Shown here: positions 42,668-51,879 of the stretch, in pieces
Numbering within the stretch: the stretch's first letter is position 1
Layout: every line of letters starts with the position of its first letter
Source: Actinomycetes bacterium
GTDB lineage: Bacteria > Actinomycetota > Actinomycetes > Actinomycetales > Dermatophilaceae
Assembly: GCA_029778715.1 (NCBI GenBank)
Contig: JAKOPT010000089.1
Span: forward strand, 212,933 to 276,932
Direction of reading: 5' to 3'
Length of the DNA: 64,000 bases
Notes under the pieces: model-generated
Told to the model about the DNA's origin: nothing
The model's input: only the letters and a program-made list of their open reading frames with translations
Database searches by the model: none
Made by a program: the position numbers and the translations under genes

Positions 42668-43818
42668 CGGGACACAGCCTGATCGTGGGCGCGGCGATAT
42701 TCGGCGAGCGCGGTCGTGACGACGTGCCCCCAGTCCTGCGGCGGGGCCACCCTGAGGTTGTGGCGCTGGATCCGGCGCAGCAGGGCCGGCTCACTCGCCA
42801 ACTGGGCCACCGCTGCGGCGAGCCCCTCGTCCGAGTCGGCGAGCAACCCGGTCTGCCCATGGAACACGAAGTCCTGATGCCCCGTCCCGGTACGAGCGAC
42901 GACCGCCAACCCGGCGGTGCGCGCCTCCAGCGCCGCGATCCCAAAGGCTTCCAGGCGCGAGGCGGACACGAAAATGTGACTGCGCCAATGACGTTCCCGC
43001 AGGTCGCGGCGGGTGAGGCGGCCCGGCAGCCGGATCCAGTCCGCACCGACTGCGTCGATGCGGCGTTGCAAGGGACCCCGCATCGGCCCGTCGCCGATGA
43101 GGTCGGCGCGCAGCGGCACCCGGGCCGGGGTCAACTCGCGGGCCCGCAGCAGCACGTCGAGGGCTGCCTCGGGGCGTTTGCGTCGGGCCAGGCGCTGGGC
43201 CAGGACGATGCGCACCGGCTCGACCGGCACCTCCGGCCGGTCCGCGCGGGGGCGCCACCGCGACACGTCGATCCCGTTGGGCAACACCGCGACCCGACGC
43301 TGGGGGGACAGCAGCCGCCGCACCCGGTCGGCAGCCATCCCCGACACCGCGGACAGGGCGGCGCCTCGCTGGGCCCACCGGTCGGCATACCCGAGGAGCC
43401 GGTGCAGCGGTGCCGAGCCGTCGATGACGCAATGCCAGGTGACCGCCGTCGGCACACCGGCCCGCAGCGCGACCCGCGCCATGTCGACGGCAAAGGGGCT
43501 GACGACCCCCATCTGGACGTGCGCGACATCGAACTCCCCGGCCCGCAAGCGGCGCCCTACCTCGCGCGTCGCGAACGGATTGATCGGTATGCCGCCGGGC
43601 AACCCGAGGTCGAACCGGTGGACGGTGAGCCCGTCCTCGAGGGTGGGAACGGACGAGCGGGACACGCCCGGGCGGCCGGTGGCGGTGAAGACCTCGACGT
43701 CGTGGCCGGCAGCGCTCAACTGCTGCGCCAAATCGTGGGTCTGCACCTCGATCCCCCCCAACCGCGGGGCATAACAATCCGAAAGGAGGGCGACCTTCAC
43801 GGGAACCAAGCCTGCCAT
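42664..43818 (-). CDS. GT4-family glycosyltransferase (PimB-like)
   Basis: A 384-aa GT-B enzyme: VALLSDCYAPRLGGIEVQTHDLAQQL at the N-terminus, FDVAHVQMGVVSPFAVD and VTWHCVIDG in the acceptor domain, RIVLAQRLARRKRPEAAL and ASRLEAFGIAALEARTAGLAVVART in the donor domain. It resembles mannosyltransferases of the PimB type, but the substrate is not certain. Start ATG 43818; GTG 43800 is possible. It is divergent from a PIG-L deacetylase gene. Confidence 0.88.
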   Translation of the reverse strand: MAGLVPVKVALLSDCYAPRLGGIEVQTHDLAQQLSAAGHDVEVFTATGRPGVSRSSVPTLEDGLTVHRFDLGLPGGIPINPFATREVGRRLRAGEFDVAHVQMGVVSPFAVDMARVALRAGVPTAVTWHCVIDGSAPLHRLLGYADRWAQRGAALSAVSGMAADRVRRLLSPQRRVAVLPNGIDVSRWRPRADRPEVPVEPVRIVLAQRLARRKRPEAALDVLLRARELTPARVPLRADLIGDGPMRGPLQRRIDAVGADWIRLPGRLTRRDLRERHWRSHIFVSASRLEAFGIAALEARTAGLAVVARTGTGHQDFVFHGQTGLLADSDEGLAAAVAQLASEPALLRRIQRHNLRVAPPQDWGHVVTTALAEYRRAHDQAVSR

Positions 43819-43835
43819 GCGAGAGGATGGCCCCA

Positions 43836-44657
43836 ATGACGCCTGCAACGATCGTGGCTTTCCACGCCCATCCCGACGACGAGGCCCTGCTGACGGCAGG
43901 GACCATGGCCACCCTCGCCGCCGCCGGGCACCGAGTGGTGCTCGTGCTCGCCACCGATGGCGGGCTGGGGTTGGCGGCGACCTCCTTCCACGGCCGTGGC
44001 GGGCTTGGAGAGGTGCGGCTCGCCGAGGCAGCCGACAGCGCTGCCGCCTTGGGCGTGAGCCGAGTCGAATGGTTGGGGTATGCCGACAGCGGCCATGGGG
44101 AGGTTCTCGGACCCAACCCAGTGGGTCAGGTCCGGTTCGTGCGGGCCCGCATCGACGAGGCCGCCGAGCGGTTGGCGGCGGTCTTGCGCACCGAGCGCGC
44201 CGACGTCCTCCTCGGCTACGACCGCAACGGCGGGTACGGGCACCGCGACCATGTCCGAGTCCACCAGGTGGCCCGCCGGGCCGCGGAGATCGCCGGCACA
44301 CCCCGGTTGCTCGAGGCGACGGTGCCCCGCGACAGCCTGCTCAAGGCGCTGCGGTGGGCAGCGAGGGTGTACCGGTTCCCGCCGGAGTTCGACATCAGCA
44401 CCTTCGAGCGGGCCTACCTACCCCGCGCCGAGATCACCCATCGCATCGATGTCCGGGGCCAGATCGATGCCAAGCGGGCCTCGATGCGCGCCCACGTCTC
44501 CCAGTCGACCGGCGGGGACAGCGACCGCACGCTCGCGGCTCTGCTCCGGATGCCGCGGCCGTTGTTCCGCCTGGTGCTGGGGCATGAGTGGTTCCACGAC
44601 CCATCCCGGCCCGCGGGTGCGCCGATCCTCACCGATGTGCTGGAGGGGCTCTTGTGA
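43836..44657 (+). CDS. PIG-L/LmbE-family deacetylase with intact AHPDDE motif
   Basis: A 273-aa zinc-dependent deacetylase. The motif FHAHPDDEALLTAGTMA at residues 9-25 carries the zinc-ligand His and Asp and the general-base Asp; GYGHRDHVRVHQ supplies the third ligand. It belongs to the MshB/Mca/LmbE family, which removes N-acetyl groups from GlcNAc-type substrates. ATG 43836 was preferred because GAGAGG lies 9 nt upstream; an ATG at 43827 is in frame. A GTGA overlap joins it to the next gene. Confidence 0.9.
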   Translation: MTPATIVAFHAHPDDEALLTAGTMATLAAAGHRVVLVLATDGGLGLAATSFHGRGGLGEVRLAEAADSAAALGVSRVEWLGYADSGHGEVLGPNPVGQVRFVRARIDEAAERLAAVLRTERADVLLGYDRNGGYGHRDHVRVHQVARRAAEIAGTPRLLEATVPRDSLLKALRWAARVYRFPPEFDISTFERAYLPRAEITHRIDVRGQIDAKRASMRAHVSQSTGGDSDRTLAALLRMPRPLFRLVLGHEWFHDPSRPAGAPILTDVLEGLL

Positions 44658-45733
44658 CGTCGCCTCTGGACCAGACGCCCCGACGCCCTGGCTGGTCGCC
44701 GCGCCGGATCGTCCAGAGCGTCCTGGGCCTGGTCCTGGCCGTCGTTCTCATCGTCTGGGGGTTGCCGTTCTTCGCCCACACGTCGTGGGCCCACATTTGG
44801 GACAGCATCCGGGTCGTGTCGTGGTGGCACGTCGTGGCCTATCAACTGCTCATGCTCGCCGGGCTCTACTTCTACACCTTCACGTTGACCGGTGGCCTGC
44901 CCGGCCTCACCCATGGCCGGGCGCTCATCCTCAATTTGTGCGGGTCCTCGGTGTCCAATCTGCTCCCGGCAGGGGGCGCCGTGGGTTTGGCGGCCACCTA
45001 CGCGATGTGCCGCTCGTGGGGCTTTACGAATCGCTCCACATCGACGATGGCCATCGTCACCGGCATCTGGAACGTCATGGCGCGGATCGCGCTGCCGATC
45101 ATCGCGATCGTCGCCCTGTGGTGGGGCAACAGCAACCTGCCCACCACGCTGCGCGATGCCGCTGTCGGGGCGATGATCACCGGGCTCATCGTCGCGGGCA
45201 TCCTCGTGGCCGTCATCGCCAGCGAACGCCAGGCCCAGCGCGTGGGCCGCGCCCTCGACCGGATGCTCCGACCGCTCACCCGGCGCAGCGCCCGCGCCGC
45301 GACGATGAGCGTCGACCAGTTGGTTCGTGACCTGCGCGCCCGGATCACCGACGTCGTGCGGACCGGTTGGCTCCAGATGACGCTGGGCATGGTCGGCTTC
45401 TTCGGGCTCTACTTCGTGCTCTTCGGGCTCATCATGCGCGATGTCGGAGTGGAGTTGCCGTTCGGCATCTTGTTCGCCGCGTTCGCCATCGGCCGGCTGC
45501 TCACCGCGGTGGGCATCACCCCGGGCGGTTTGGGAGTCACCGAATCAGCGACCGTCATCGCCCTGGTCGGGTGGGGTGCGCCGCCGGCGGCCGCGACGGC
45601 GGGGGTGGTGCTCTTTTCGGTCATCACCCACGTCATGGAGGTACCGCTCGGGGGCATCGGCTGGCTGCTGTGGACGGTGAGCCTGCGGCGCGACGCCTCC
45701 CGCTCGCGCCCCCTCGACCCGTCGGCGACCTGA
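44654..45733 (+). CDS. Lysylphosphatidylglycerol-synthase-TM/UPF0104-type flippase-like membrane protein
   Basis: A 359-aa protein with about eight membrane segments and the family motifs NLCGSSVSNLLPAGGAVGLAATYAMCRSWGF and GITPGGLGVTESATVIALVGWG. UPF0104 proteins (YbhN-like, MprF membrane domain relatives) move or bind lipids, or accompany glycosyltransferases. Start GTG 44654 overlaps the deacetylase stop by 4 bp. Next to a GT4 and a PIG-L gene, a role in glycolipid assembly is likely but inferred. Confidence 0.85.
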   Translation: MTSPLDQTPRRPGWSPRRIVQSVLGLVLAVVLIVWGLPFFAHTSWAHIWDSIRVVSWWHVVAYQLLMLAGLYFYTFTLTGGLPGLTHGRALILNLCGSSVSNLLPAGGAVGLAATYAMCRSWGFTNRSTSTMAIVTGIWNVMARIALPIIAIVALWWGNSNLPTTLRDAAVGAMITGLIVAGILVAVIASERQAQRVGRALDRMLRPLTRRSARAATMSVDQLVRDLRARITDVVRTGWLQMTLGMVGFFGLYFVLFGLIMRDVGVELPFGILFAAFAIGRLLTAVGITPGGLGVTESATVIALVGWGAPPAAATAGVVLFSVITHVMEVPLGGIGWLLWTVSLRRDASRSRPLDPSAT

Positions 45734-45751
45734 CCGCGAGGCGAACCGCGA

Positions 45752-46438
45752 TCAGGCGCGGCGGCGCACCAGCATGATCGGGGTCATCTCGTCGTCTTGA
45801 CCCATGGGGTTGTCGAGGAGGATCTCGCGGGCCCGCTGCGGTGAGACGGGCAGGCCGCGGCTGGCACCGAGCACCTCGACGTTGATGTTGTTGCCGTCGA
45901 TGACGACGGCGGGTACCCCGAAGGTGTCCTCGAGGCGCTGGCAATAGCCGGCCGGGTCGGCGGGCCCGATCATGGCGAACTTGTCGAAGGGCGCGATGGC
46001 GTCCGGGTTGAACCCGTCGATCTCGGAGATGCGGTTGCCGGCGATCCGGTAGAAGTCACCGTGCCGCCCGAAGAGCCGGGTCGCGGTGCCCCCGACGAGA
46101 GCGGCGATCATCCGGAAGTAGCCCGCCTGCCAAATGGCGACCTGCATCTTCTCCGGCAGCGAGTAGCCGATGTCGTTGTCGTACTTCTTCACGCCCTTGA
46201 CGATGAACTTCGCCAGCGGGCTCGCCTTGACGACGTCGATGTGGACCACCCGGCCCTGGGAGATGGTCACGACCTTCTCCGAGATGGCGATCCAGTCCCC
46301 CGGCTGGAACTGCGGCACGACCTGGTCCTTGATGATCGGGTCGAGGGGTTCGAGGATCGAGATGAGGTGGGTCTTGATCCCGATCCGGTCCCACTGTTCA
46401 CCGGCGACGTCAATGGTCAGCGCGTGTTCCTTGGCCAT
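45752..46438 (-). CDS. Coenzyme F420-0:L-glutamate ligase-like protein (CofE domain)
   Basis: A 228-aa protein with the CofE-type opening (WDRIGIKTHLISILEPLDPIIKDQVVPQFQPGDWIAISEKVVTISQGR) and a C-terminal VVIDGNNINVEVLGASRGL. F420-0 ligases add glutamates to F420-0, but this protein lacks the nitroreductase domain of FbiB and no other F420 genes are near. A stand-alone paralogue with another substrate is equally possible. Start ATG 46438. It is downstream of asnB on the same strand, separated by a hairpin. Confidence 0.78.
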   Translation of the reverse strand: MAKEHALTIDVAGEQWDRIGIKTHLISILEPLDPIIKDQVVPQFQPGDWIAISEKVVTISQGRVVHIDVVKASPLAKFIVKGVKKYDNDIGYSLPEKMQVAIWQAGYFRMIAALVGGTATRLFGRHGDFYRIAGNRISEIDGFNPDAIAPFDKFAMIGPADPAGYCQRLEDTFGVPAVVIDGNNINVEVLGASRGLPVSPQRAREILLDNPMGQDDEMTPIMLVRRRA

Positions 46439-46447
46439 GCCTCATAG

Positions 46448-46514
46448 GGTATGCCGCCCGCTCACCTGGTCTCGACCCTCCGGTGCGCCGCCCGCTGGCC
46501 GCGGGCGGCATACC
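46448..46514 (-). terminator. Hairpins after asnB with an inverted GTATGCCG pair
   Basis: GGTATGCCGCCCGC (46448-46461) and GCGGGCGGCATACC (46501-46514) are perfect inverted repeats. An alternative inner hairpin GCCGCCCGC/GCGGGCGGC (46488-46496, 46501-46509) has a 4-nt loop. It starts 11 bp after the asnB stop and probably acts as a terminator. Confidence 0.8.
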
Positions 46515-46524
46515 GGTCGCCCGC

Positions 46525-48351
46525 TCAGGCGACGCCGGAGAGGCCGTACCTCTCGATCCACAACTGGGAGACGAGGATCCGCCAGTAGACGAGGGAGTCG
46601 ATGCGTTCGTCGCCGGCGAGCCAGCGGTCGAAGGAGTCCAGCAGCGCCTGCTGCTCGAACAGCCCGTGCTCGGCGAACGCCGCACTCCCGAAGACACCCC
46701 TGATGTGCGCCGCGTTGTGCTTGATCCACGCCGTCTCGGGGTTGGTGAACCCGATCTTGGAGCGGCGCAACCGGTTGAGTTCGGGCATCTTGCCCTTCAT
46801 CGCGTTGCGGTAGACGTAGCGGGTCCAGCCGCGCTTGATCTTCTGGTCGATCGGCAGCGAGAAGACGTGCTCGACCAGTTCGGAGTCGAGGAAGGGCACC
46901 CGCGACTCCAACGAGAACGCCATCGAGTTCTTGTCCTCGTAGCGCAGCAGGTTGGGCGTCGAGTAGCGGGTGACGTCCTGCATGAGGCGCTCGTTGAGGT
47001 TGGGGCTGTAGCCGAAGGTGATGTCCTTGAACCCGTGCAGCGACGAGCCGAGGAACGGCGTCATCGTCGTCCCCTGGCCCTTGACCAGTTGCTCCATCCG
47101 CTGGAGGTACTGCTTCCAGAACACCGGTATGCCGCGCACCCCCTCCGAGAGCATCCGCCCGTAGGCGCGCACCCCCGCCGCGCTCTGCAGGTAGGTGCGG
47201 AAGTAGGGCAGGTAGCCGGCGAGGATCTCGTCGCCGCCGTTGCCGGACAGCGACACCTTGACGTGCTTGCTCGCTTCCCGGAACACCGAGTAGTACGCGT
47301 AGGGCGCCGAGGAAATGGTCGGCTCCTCCTGGGTGTAGACCCAGTTCATGATCTCGGCCCAGAACTCGTCGGGGTTCGGGTAGGAATACACCGGCGTGGA
47401 CCCGGCGAACCGCTCGACCTCGTGGATGTAGCGGCTCTCGTCGATGGTTTCGTTGGGGAAGAGCGCGGAGAACGTGAACAGTTTGCCCGCGGTATGCGTG
47501 TCGTCGCGCCCCGAGCGCACCAGCTCCGCGCCCACCCCGACGACACCGGAGGAGTCGAGGCCACCGGAAAGGTTGAACCCCAGGGGCACATCGGAGATGA
47601 GGTGGCGGTGCATGACCTTCTCGAAGACCGCCCCGAACTCCTCGGCATACTCCTCGTCGGACTTCGAGGGCGCGAACTCCGGGTTGAACTCCAAACTCCA
47701 CCAGCGGCGGATGACCTTGGACCCATCGGGCCGCACCGTCATCGAGTGCCCGGGCATGAGCCGTTTGACGCCGGCGTAGAAGGTCTGCTCGTCGCTGTCG
47801 TGGACCCGGAACTTGAGGAAGCGCGCGAGCGCCTCGGCGTTGACCCGCTTGTCGACCCCGGGCACGAGCATGAGGGCCTTGATCTCGGACGCAAACGCGA
47901 GAATCGGGCCCTCGATGTAATAGAACGGCTTGATGCCGAGCCGGTCGCGCCCGATGAACAACTCGCGCGTCTGCGTGTCATACAGGGCGAAGACGAACAT
48001 GCCGAGCAACCGCGGCAAGATCCCCTGGCCCCACTGCGCATACCCGGCGAGGATCACCTCGGTGTCGGACTGGGTCGTGAAGCGGTGCCCGAGGCCCTCC
48101 AATTCCGCCTTGAGCTCCCGGAAGTTGTAGATCTCGCCGTTGAAGACGATGACGTAGCGCCGGTCCGCGCTGAACATCGGCTGATTGGCACTGACCGAGG
48201 TGTCGATGATGGTGAGCCGGCGATGCCCCAGCCCGACCAACCCATCGAGGAAAAGCCCCTCACCGTCGGGGCCGCGGTGGGTCAGTTCGTCGTTCATCCG
48301 CTGGAGCAGCGCACGGTCGTCGTGCCCGTGGAACCCTACGATCCCGCACAC
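46525..48351 (-). CDS. asnB: Asparagine synthase, glutamine-hydrolysing
   Basis: A 608-aa amidotransferase. The start was set at GTG 48351 because it puts the catalytic cysteine at position 2 (GTG-TGC-GGG), as required for an Ntn glutaminase after Met removal; GGTGAGG lies 6 nt upstream. The N-terminal domain has NDELTHRGPDGEG, RRLTIIDTS and FNGEIYNFREL; the synthetase domain has the PP-loop FNLSGGLDSSGV and SLSGNGGDEILAGY. It makes asparagine, or amidates another acceptor, as some actinobacterial AsnB proteins do. Divergent from a small membrane protein gene. Confidence 0.95.
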   Translation of the reverse strand: MCGIVGFHGHDDRALLQRMNDELTHRGPDGEGLFLDGLVGLGHRRLTIIDTSVSANQPMFSADRRYVIVFNGEIYNFRELKAELEGLGHRFTTQSDTEVILAGYAQWGQGILPRLLGMFVFALYDTQTRELFIGRDRLGIKPFYYIEGPILAFASEIKALMLVPGVDKRVNAEALARFLKFRVHDSDEQTFYAGVKRLMPGHSMTVRPDGSKVIRRWWSLEFNPEFAPSKSDEEYAEEFGAVFEKVMHRHLISDVPLGFNLSGGLDSSGVVGVGAELVRSGRDDTHTAGKLFTFSALFPNETIDESRYIHEVERFAGSTPVYSYPNPDEFWAEIMNWVYTQEEPTISSAPYAYYSVFREASKHVKVSLSGNGGDEILAGYLPYFRTYLQSAAGVRAYGRMLSEGVRGIPVFWKQYLQRMEQLVKGQGTTMTPFLGSSLHGFKDITFGYSPNLNERLMQDVTRYSTPNLLRYEDKNSMAFSLESRVPFLDSELVEHVFSLPIDQKIKRGWTRYVYRNAMKGKMPELNRLRRSKIGFTNPETAWIKHNAAHIRGVFGSAAFAEHGLFEQQALLDSFDRWLAGDERIDSLVYWRILVSQLWIERYGLSGVA

Positions 48352-48509
48352 AGCGAGCCTCACCTTTCGTCGATGGCCGGCTTGCCGTCCCGGATGGCGC
48401 GCGGTCGCGGCCGGGCGCGAACGCCGGAGGCGACCGGTGGGTCACCGCCCTCTAGCGTGCCACGCGAACCTGCCCGGGCGGTATTTTCGGCCCCGGTACG
48501 GTGGCTTGT

Positions 48510-48902
48510 ATGAACGAGCAGGCACCGGCCACCGGCATCATCCGACTCACCATCCAGGGCAGCGCCATGACGTCGAACATGATCGTCCCGACCTGTCGGA
48601 TCAACGGCCACTCGGTCCCGACGCGTTACGGCGTGCAGGATCTCACCGTCTGGCCCGGCCCCAACCACATCGAGTTGCAGGCGCAGTGGATGCGCACCTA
48701 CGGTCAGGCCGCGCTCGACGTGACGGTCGACCCCGGGCAGGTCGTCCCCGTCTTCTATGCCGCCCCGCTCCACCAGTTCACGACCGGCAACATCGGCTTC
48801 ACCAAGCAGAAGCGCGGTGGGGTCGGCTGCCTCGTGGCCACTATCGCTGTCCCCCTCGTGATCGCGCTTCTCGCCGTGCTGCTGGCGCTCGCCACCCGTT
48901 GA
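48510..48902 (+). CDS. Small tail-anchored protein, unknown function
   Basis: A 130-aa protein: a soluble beta-rich domain (IRLTIQGSAMTSNMIVPTCRINGHSV ... NHIELQAQWMRTYGQAALDVTVDPGQVVPVFYAAPLHQFTTGNIGF) followed by one C-terminal hydrophobic segment (VATIAVPLVIALLAVLLALA). The topology suggests a tail-anchored membrane protein. I do not recognise a named family. Start ATG 48510; the GTG at 48501 is weaker. Confidence 0.68.
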   Translation: MNEQAPATGIIRLTIQGSAMTSNMIVPTCRINGHSVPTRYGVQDLTVWPGPNHIELQAQWMRTYGQAALDVTVDPGQVVPVFYAAPLHQFTTGNIGFTKQKRGGVGCLVATIAVPLVIALLAVLLALATR

Positions 48903-48937
48903 CATCCGCGTCCGGTGCGCGCGGGGTCCGCTGAGAT

Positions 48938-49666
48938 TCAGCCGGACCCGACGCGGCGTGCATTCTTCTCGGCGGCCTCGACGGCGCCCTCGAAACGCAC
49001 CACGGCCTGCCCGTATGCCGTGGCCAGGACGTCGCGGGTGCCCGGCGGCGGGCCTGGGGTCCGGACCCGGTCGCACTCGACAAGAGCCTCCATGGCCGCC
49101 ACCGTGACCGGGTCGGAGTAGTCCCGCAGGACCGCGACGTCGAGACCGCTCTCGAGGTGGTTGCCCTGGTCGAGGAGCCGCCGGGCCAAGGCGCGGTCGT
49201 GGTCGATGAGTGCGGCCCACTCTCGCGGGAAGTCCTCGAGCCCGGCCTCGCGGCGCCACCGGGCCTGGCGTCGGTCACCGGGGCGCGGCATCCGGTCCAG
49301 CGCCTCGCGGGCCCCACTCAGCCCACGGGACACCGCGGTGACGAACCGGCGGCCGGTCACGGCGAGGACGACGGCACCGATGCCCCAGCCGAGGATGACG
49401 GCGCACCGGTAGACGAACAGGGCGAGCGTGCCCAACACCGCCGCCGCGTCGTTGGTCGCGGCTGACGCCGCGACCACCACCCCGGCGACGACGTCGGGGA
49501 GCAGCGCGAGCAGGCCGCCAGCGGCATACCCGATCAGCCCGGCGCGCCGCGCCCGTGGTGACCCACCGCCGGCGACCCGATGCCGGTGGCGCAGGGCCCG
49601 GAGGAACCCCCAGCCGGCCAGACCGGCCCCGGCGAGGGCGACAACGACGCTGAGCAAGGTGTGCAC
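48938..49666 (-). CDS. Membrane protein of unknown function
   Basis: A 242-aa protein with three hydrophobic segments in the first half (residues 3-22, 45-70, 78-105) and a charged C-terminal cytoplasmic half (RMPRPGDRRQARWRREAGLEDFPREWAALIDHDRALARRLLDQGNHLESG). The tail looks helical. No family is recognised. Start GTG 49666; its start is 14 bp downstream of the guaA stop, so the two may be co-transcribed. Confidence 0.7.
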   Translation of the reverse strand: MHTLLSVVVALAGAGLAGWGFLRALRHRHRVAGGGSPRARRAGLIGYAAGGLLALLPDVVAGVVVAASAATNDAAAVLGTLALFVYRCAVILGWGIGAVVLAVTGRRFVTAVSRGLSGAREALDRMPRPGDRRQARWRREAGLEDFPREWAALIDHDRALARRLLDQGNHLESGLDVAVLRDYSDPVTVAAMEALVECDRVRTPGPPPGTRDVLATAYGQAVVRFEGAVEAAEKNARRVGSG

Positions 49667-49680
49667 GACGGGCTAACGAC

Positions 49681-51264
49681 TCACTCCCACTCGATGGTGC
49701 CCGGCGGTTTGCTCGTCACGTCGAGGACGACCCGGTTGATGTCGCGGACCTCGTTGGTGATGCGGGTGGAGATGGCGGCGAGCACGTCGTAGGGCACGCG
49801 GGACCAGTCGGCCGTCATCGCGTCCTCGGAGGAGACCGGGCGCAAGACGACGGGGTGGCCGTAGGTGCGGCCGTCGCCTTGGACACCGACGGAGCGGACG
49901 TCGGCCAGCAGCACGACCGGGCATTGCCAGATCGAGCGGTCCAGCCCGGCGGCGGAGAGTTCGGCGCGGGCGATGGCGTCGGCGGCGCGCAGGATGTCGA
50001 GGCGTTCGCGGGTGACCGCCCCGACGATCCGGATGCCCAGGCCCGGACCCGGGAACGGCTGACGCCAGACGATGGCCTCGGGGACACCGAGTTCGAGACC
50101 CACCTGGCGCACCTCGTCCTTGAAGAGCAACCGGAGCGGCTCGACCAGGGTGAACTGGAGGTCGTCGGGCAGGCCACCGACGTTGTGGTGGGACTTGATG
50201 TTCGCGGTGCCGGTGCCGCCGCCGGACTCGACGACGTCGGGGTAGAGGGTGCCCTGGACGAGGAACTCGACCGGGTGGTCGTCGGCCCCGGCATGGGCGC
50301 CGACGATGTCGCGGGCCGCCTGTTCGAAGACCCGGATGAACTCGCGGCCGATGATCTTGCGCTTGTCCTCGGGGTCGCTGACACCGGCGAGCGCGTCGAG
50401 GAACTGGTCGCGGGCGTCGACGACGACGAGGTCGACCCCGGTCGCGGCGACAAAGTCCTCCTCGACCTGCTCGGCCTCCCCGGCCCGCAACAGCCCGTGA
50501 TCGACGAAGACGCAGGTCAACTGCTCGCCGACGGCGCGCTGGACCAGCGCGGCGGCCACGGACGAGTCGACGCCCCCGGACAGGCCGCAAATGACGCGCT
50601 TGTCGCCGACCTGCTCGCGCACCTGGGCAACGAGTTCCTCAACGACGTGGGCCGGGGTCCAGTCGCCGGGCAGCCCGGCGCCGCGGTGGAGGAAGTTCTC
50701 CAGGACCTGTTGACCGTGGTCGGAGTGGAGCACCTCGGGGTGCCACTGGACGCCGTAGAGGCGGCGCTCGTCATCCTCGAAGGCCGCGATCGGTGCGCCG
50801 GCCGTCGAGGCCGTCACCCGCATCCCGGCCGGCGCGACCGACACCGAGTCGCCGTGGCTCATCCAGACCGACTGAGCCGCGGGCTGGCCGTCGAACAAGG
50901 TCGAGGTGGTGTCAGCGATGGTCGCCTCGGTCGCGCCGAACTCCGAGAGCCCGGTCTGGGCGACCTCGCCACCCAGGGCGGCGGCCATCGCCTGGAAGCC
51001 GTAGCACATGCCGAAGACCGGCACGCCCGCCTCGAGGAGGGCCGGGTCGAGGCTCGGGGCGCCCGCGGCATACACCGACGACGGGCCGCCCGAGAGGATG
51101 ATCGCCGCGGGATGCTTGGCGAGCAACTCGGCCGCGGGCATCGTGTGCGGGACGACCTCGCTGAACACCTTGGCCTCGCGGACCCGGCGGGCGATGAGTT
51201 GGGCGTATTGGGCGCCGAAGTCGACGACGACGACCGGGCGCTCCTGGAGGGTGGAGTGGGTCAC
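49681..51264 (-). CDS. guaA: GMP synthase, glutamine-hydrolysing
   Basis: A 527-aa enzyme converting XMP to GMP. The class I glutaminase domain has [28 protein letters not shown], the nucleophile Cys in GMCYGFQAM, and His/Glu in [11 protein letters not shown]. The PP-loop is [14 protein letters not shown], and the dimerisation domain has [12 protein letters not shown] and a C-terminal IEWE. GTG 51264 overlaps the DUF3817 gene stop (GTGA). It sits in the conserved actinobacterial guaA-DUF3817 arrangement. Confidence 0.97.
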   Translation of the reverse strand: MTHSTLQERPVVVVDFGAQYAQLIARRVREAKVFSEVVPHTMPAAELLAKHPAAIILSGGPSSVYAAGAPSLDPALLEAGVPVFGMCYGFQAMAAALGGEVAQTGLSEFGATEATIADTTSTLFDGQPAAQSVWMSHGDSVSVAPAGMRVTASTAGAPIAAFEDDERRLYGVQWHPEVLHSDHGQQVLENFLHRGAGLPGDWTPAHVVEELVAQVREQVGDKRVICGLSGGVDSSVAAALVQRAVGEQLTCVFVDHGLLRAGEAEQVEEDFVAATGVDLVVVDARDQFLDALAGVSDPEDKRKIIGREFIRVFEQAARDIVGAHAGADDHPVEFLVQGTLYPDVVESGGGTGTANIKSHHNVGGLPDDLQFTLVEPLRLLFKDEVRQVGLELGVPEAIVWRQPFPGPGLGIRIVGAVTRERLDILRAADAIARAELSAAGLDRSIWQCPVVLLADVRSVGVQGDGRTYGHPVVLRPVSSEDAMTADWSRVPYDVLAAISTRITNEVRDINRVVLDVTSKPPGTIEWE

Positions 51265-51659
51265 GAGGTGGCCCCCGAGGCGGCGGCTCCCGGCGCGCCC
51301 GTCGCGGTCTGCGCCGCGAGCCGGCCCTCGATCTCGCGGGCCACCTTCCGCTCGACCCAGAACGACAGGAACGGCACGCACCCGGCGAGCATGACGAGGA
51401 CCATCTTCGGCAACGTCCACCCCACCTTGAAGCCCAGGAGCGCGGCCGAGACGAGGTAGACCATGTAGACGAACCCGTGCGGCTGCGGCCACCACGCGAG
51501 CGGATTGGCGTGATTGCCACCCCGCCCGTTCCAGCCGAGGACGTATTGGAAGACCATCTCGGCGACGAGCACGAGCAGGCCCACGCCGACGACGAACGCC
51601 ATGACCTTGAAGAACGTCAGGCGCGACCGCGCCCCTTGCACATCGGTGATATCCGGCAC
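51261..51659 (-). CDS. DUF3817-family small membrane protein
   Basis: A 132-aa protein with three to four hydrophobic segments and the family pattern [53 protein letters not shown]3817 proteins are found next to guaA in many Actinobacteria; their function is unknown. Start GTG 51659. The C-terminus is a short Ala/Thr-rich tail. Confidence 0.88.
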   Translation of the reverse strand: MPDITDVQGARSRLTFFKVMAFVVGVGLLVLVAEMVFQYVLGWNGRGGNHANPLAWWPQPHGFVYMVYLVSAALLGFKVGWTLPKMVLVMLAGCVPFLSFWVERKVAREIEGRLAAQTATGAPGAAASGATS

Positions 51660-51726
51660 CCGCCCATTGTCCCCGATCGGCCGGTATGCCGCGCGCCCCG
51701 GTGGGGTCTGCCCCTCGCCACCCGTT

Positions 51727-51875
51727 CACAACTGACCACCCGCCCGTTCACAACTGACCAATAGGTGGGTTATGTACGGGCCCGGGGGGATCACCCTTCG
51801 ACCCATCCGAGGGGTCCCGTGCACAACTGACCACCCGCCCGTTCACAACTGACCAATAGGTGGGTTATGTACGGG
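51727..51875. repeat. 54-bp direct repeat carrying GACCAATAGGTGG-type elements
   Basis: Two identical 54-bp copies (51727-51780, 51822-51875) start 95 bp apart in the gap between the DUF3817 and SURF1 genes. Each holds CACAACTGACCACCCGCC followed by GTTCACAACTGACCAATAGG and TGGGTTATGTACGGG. The second ends 5 bp before the SURF1 stop codon. Confidence 0.9.
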
Positions 51876-51879
51876 TGGT

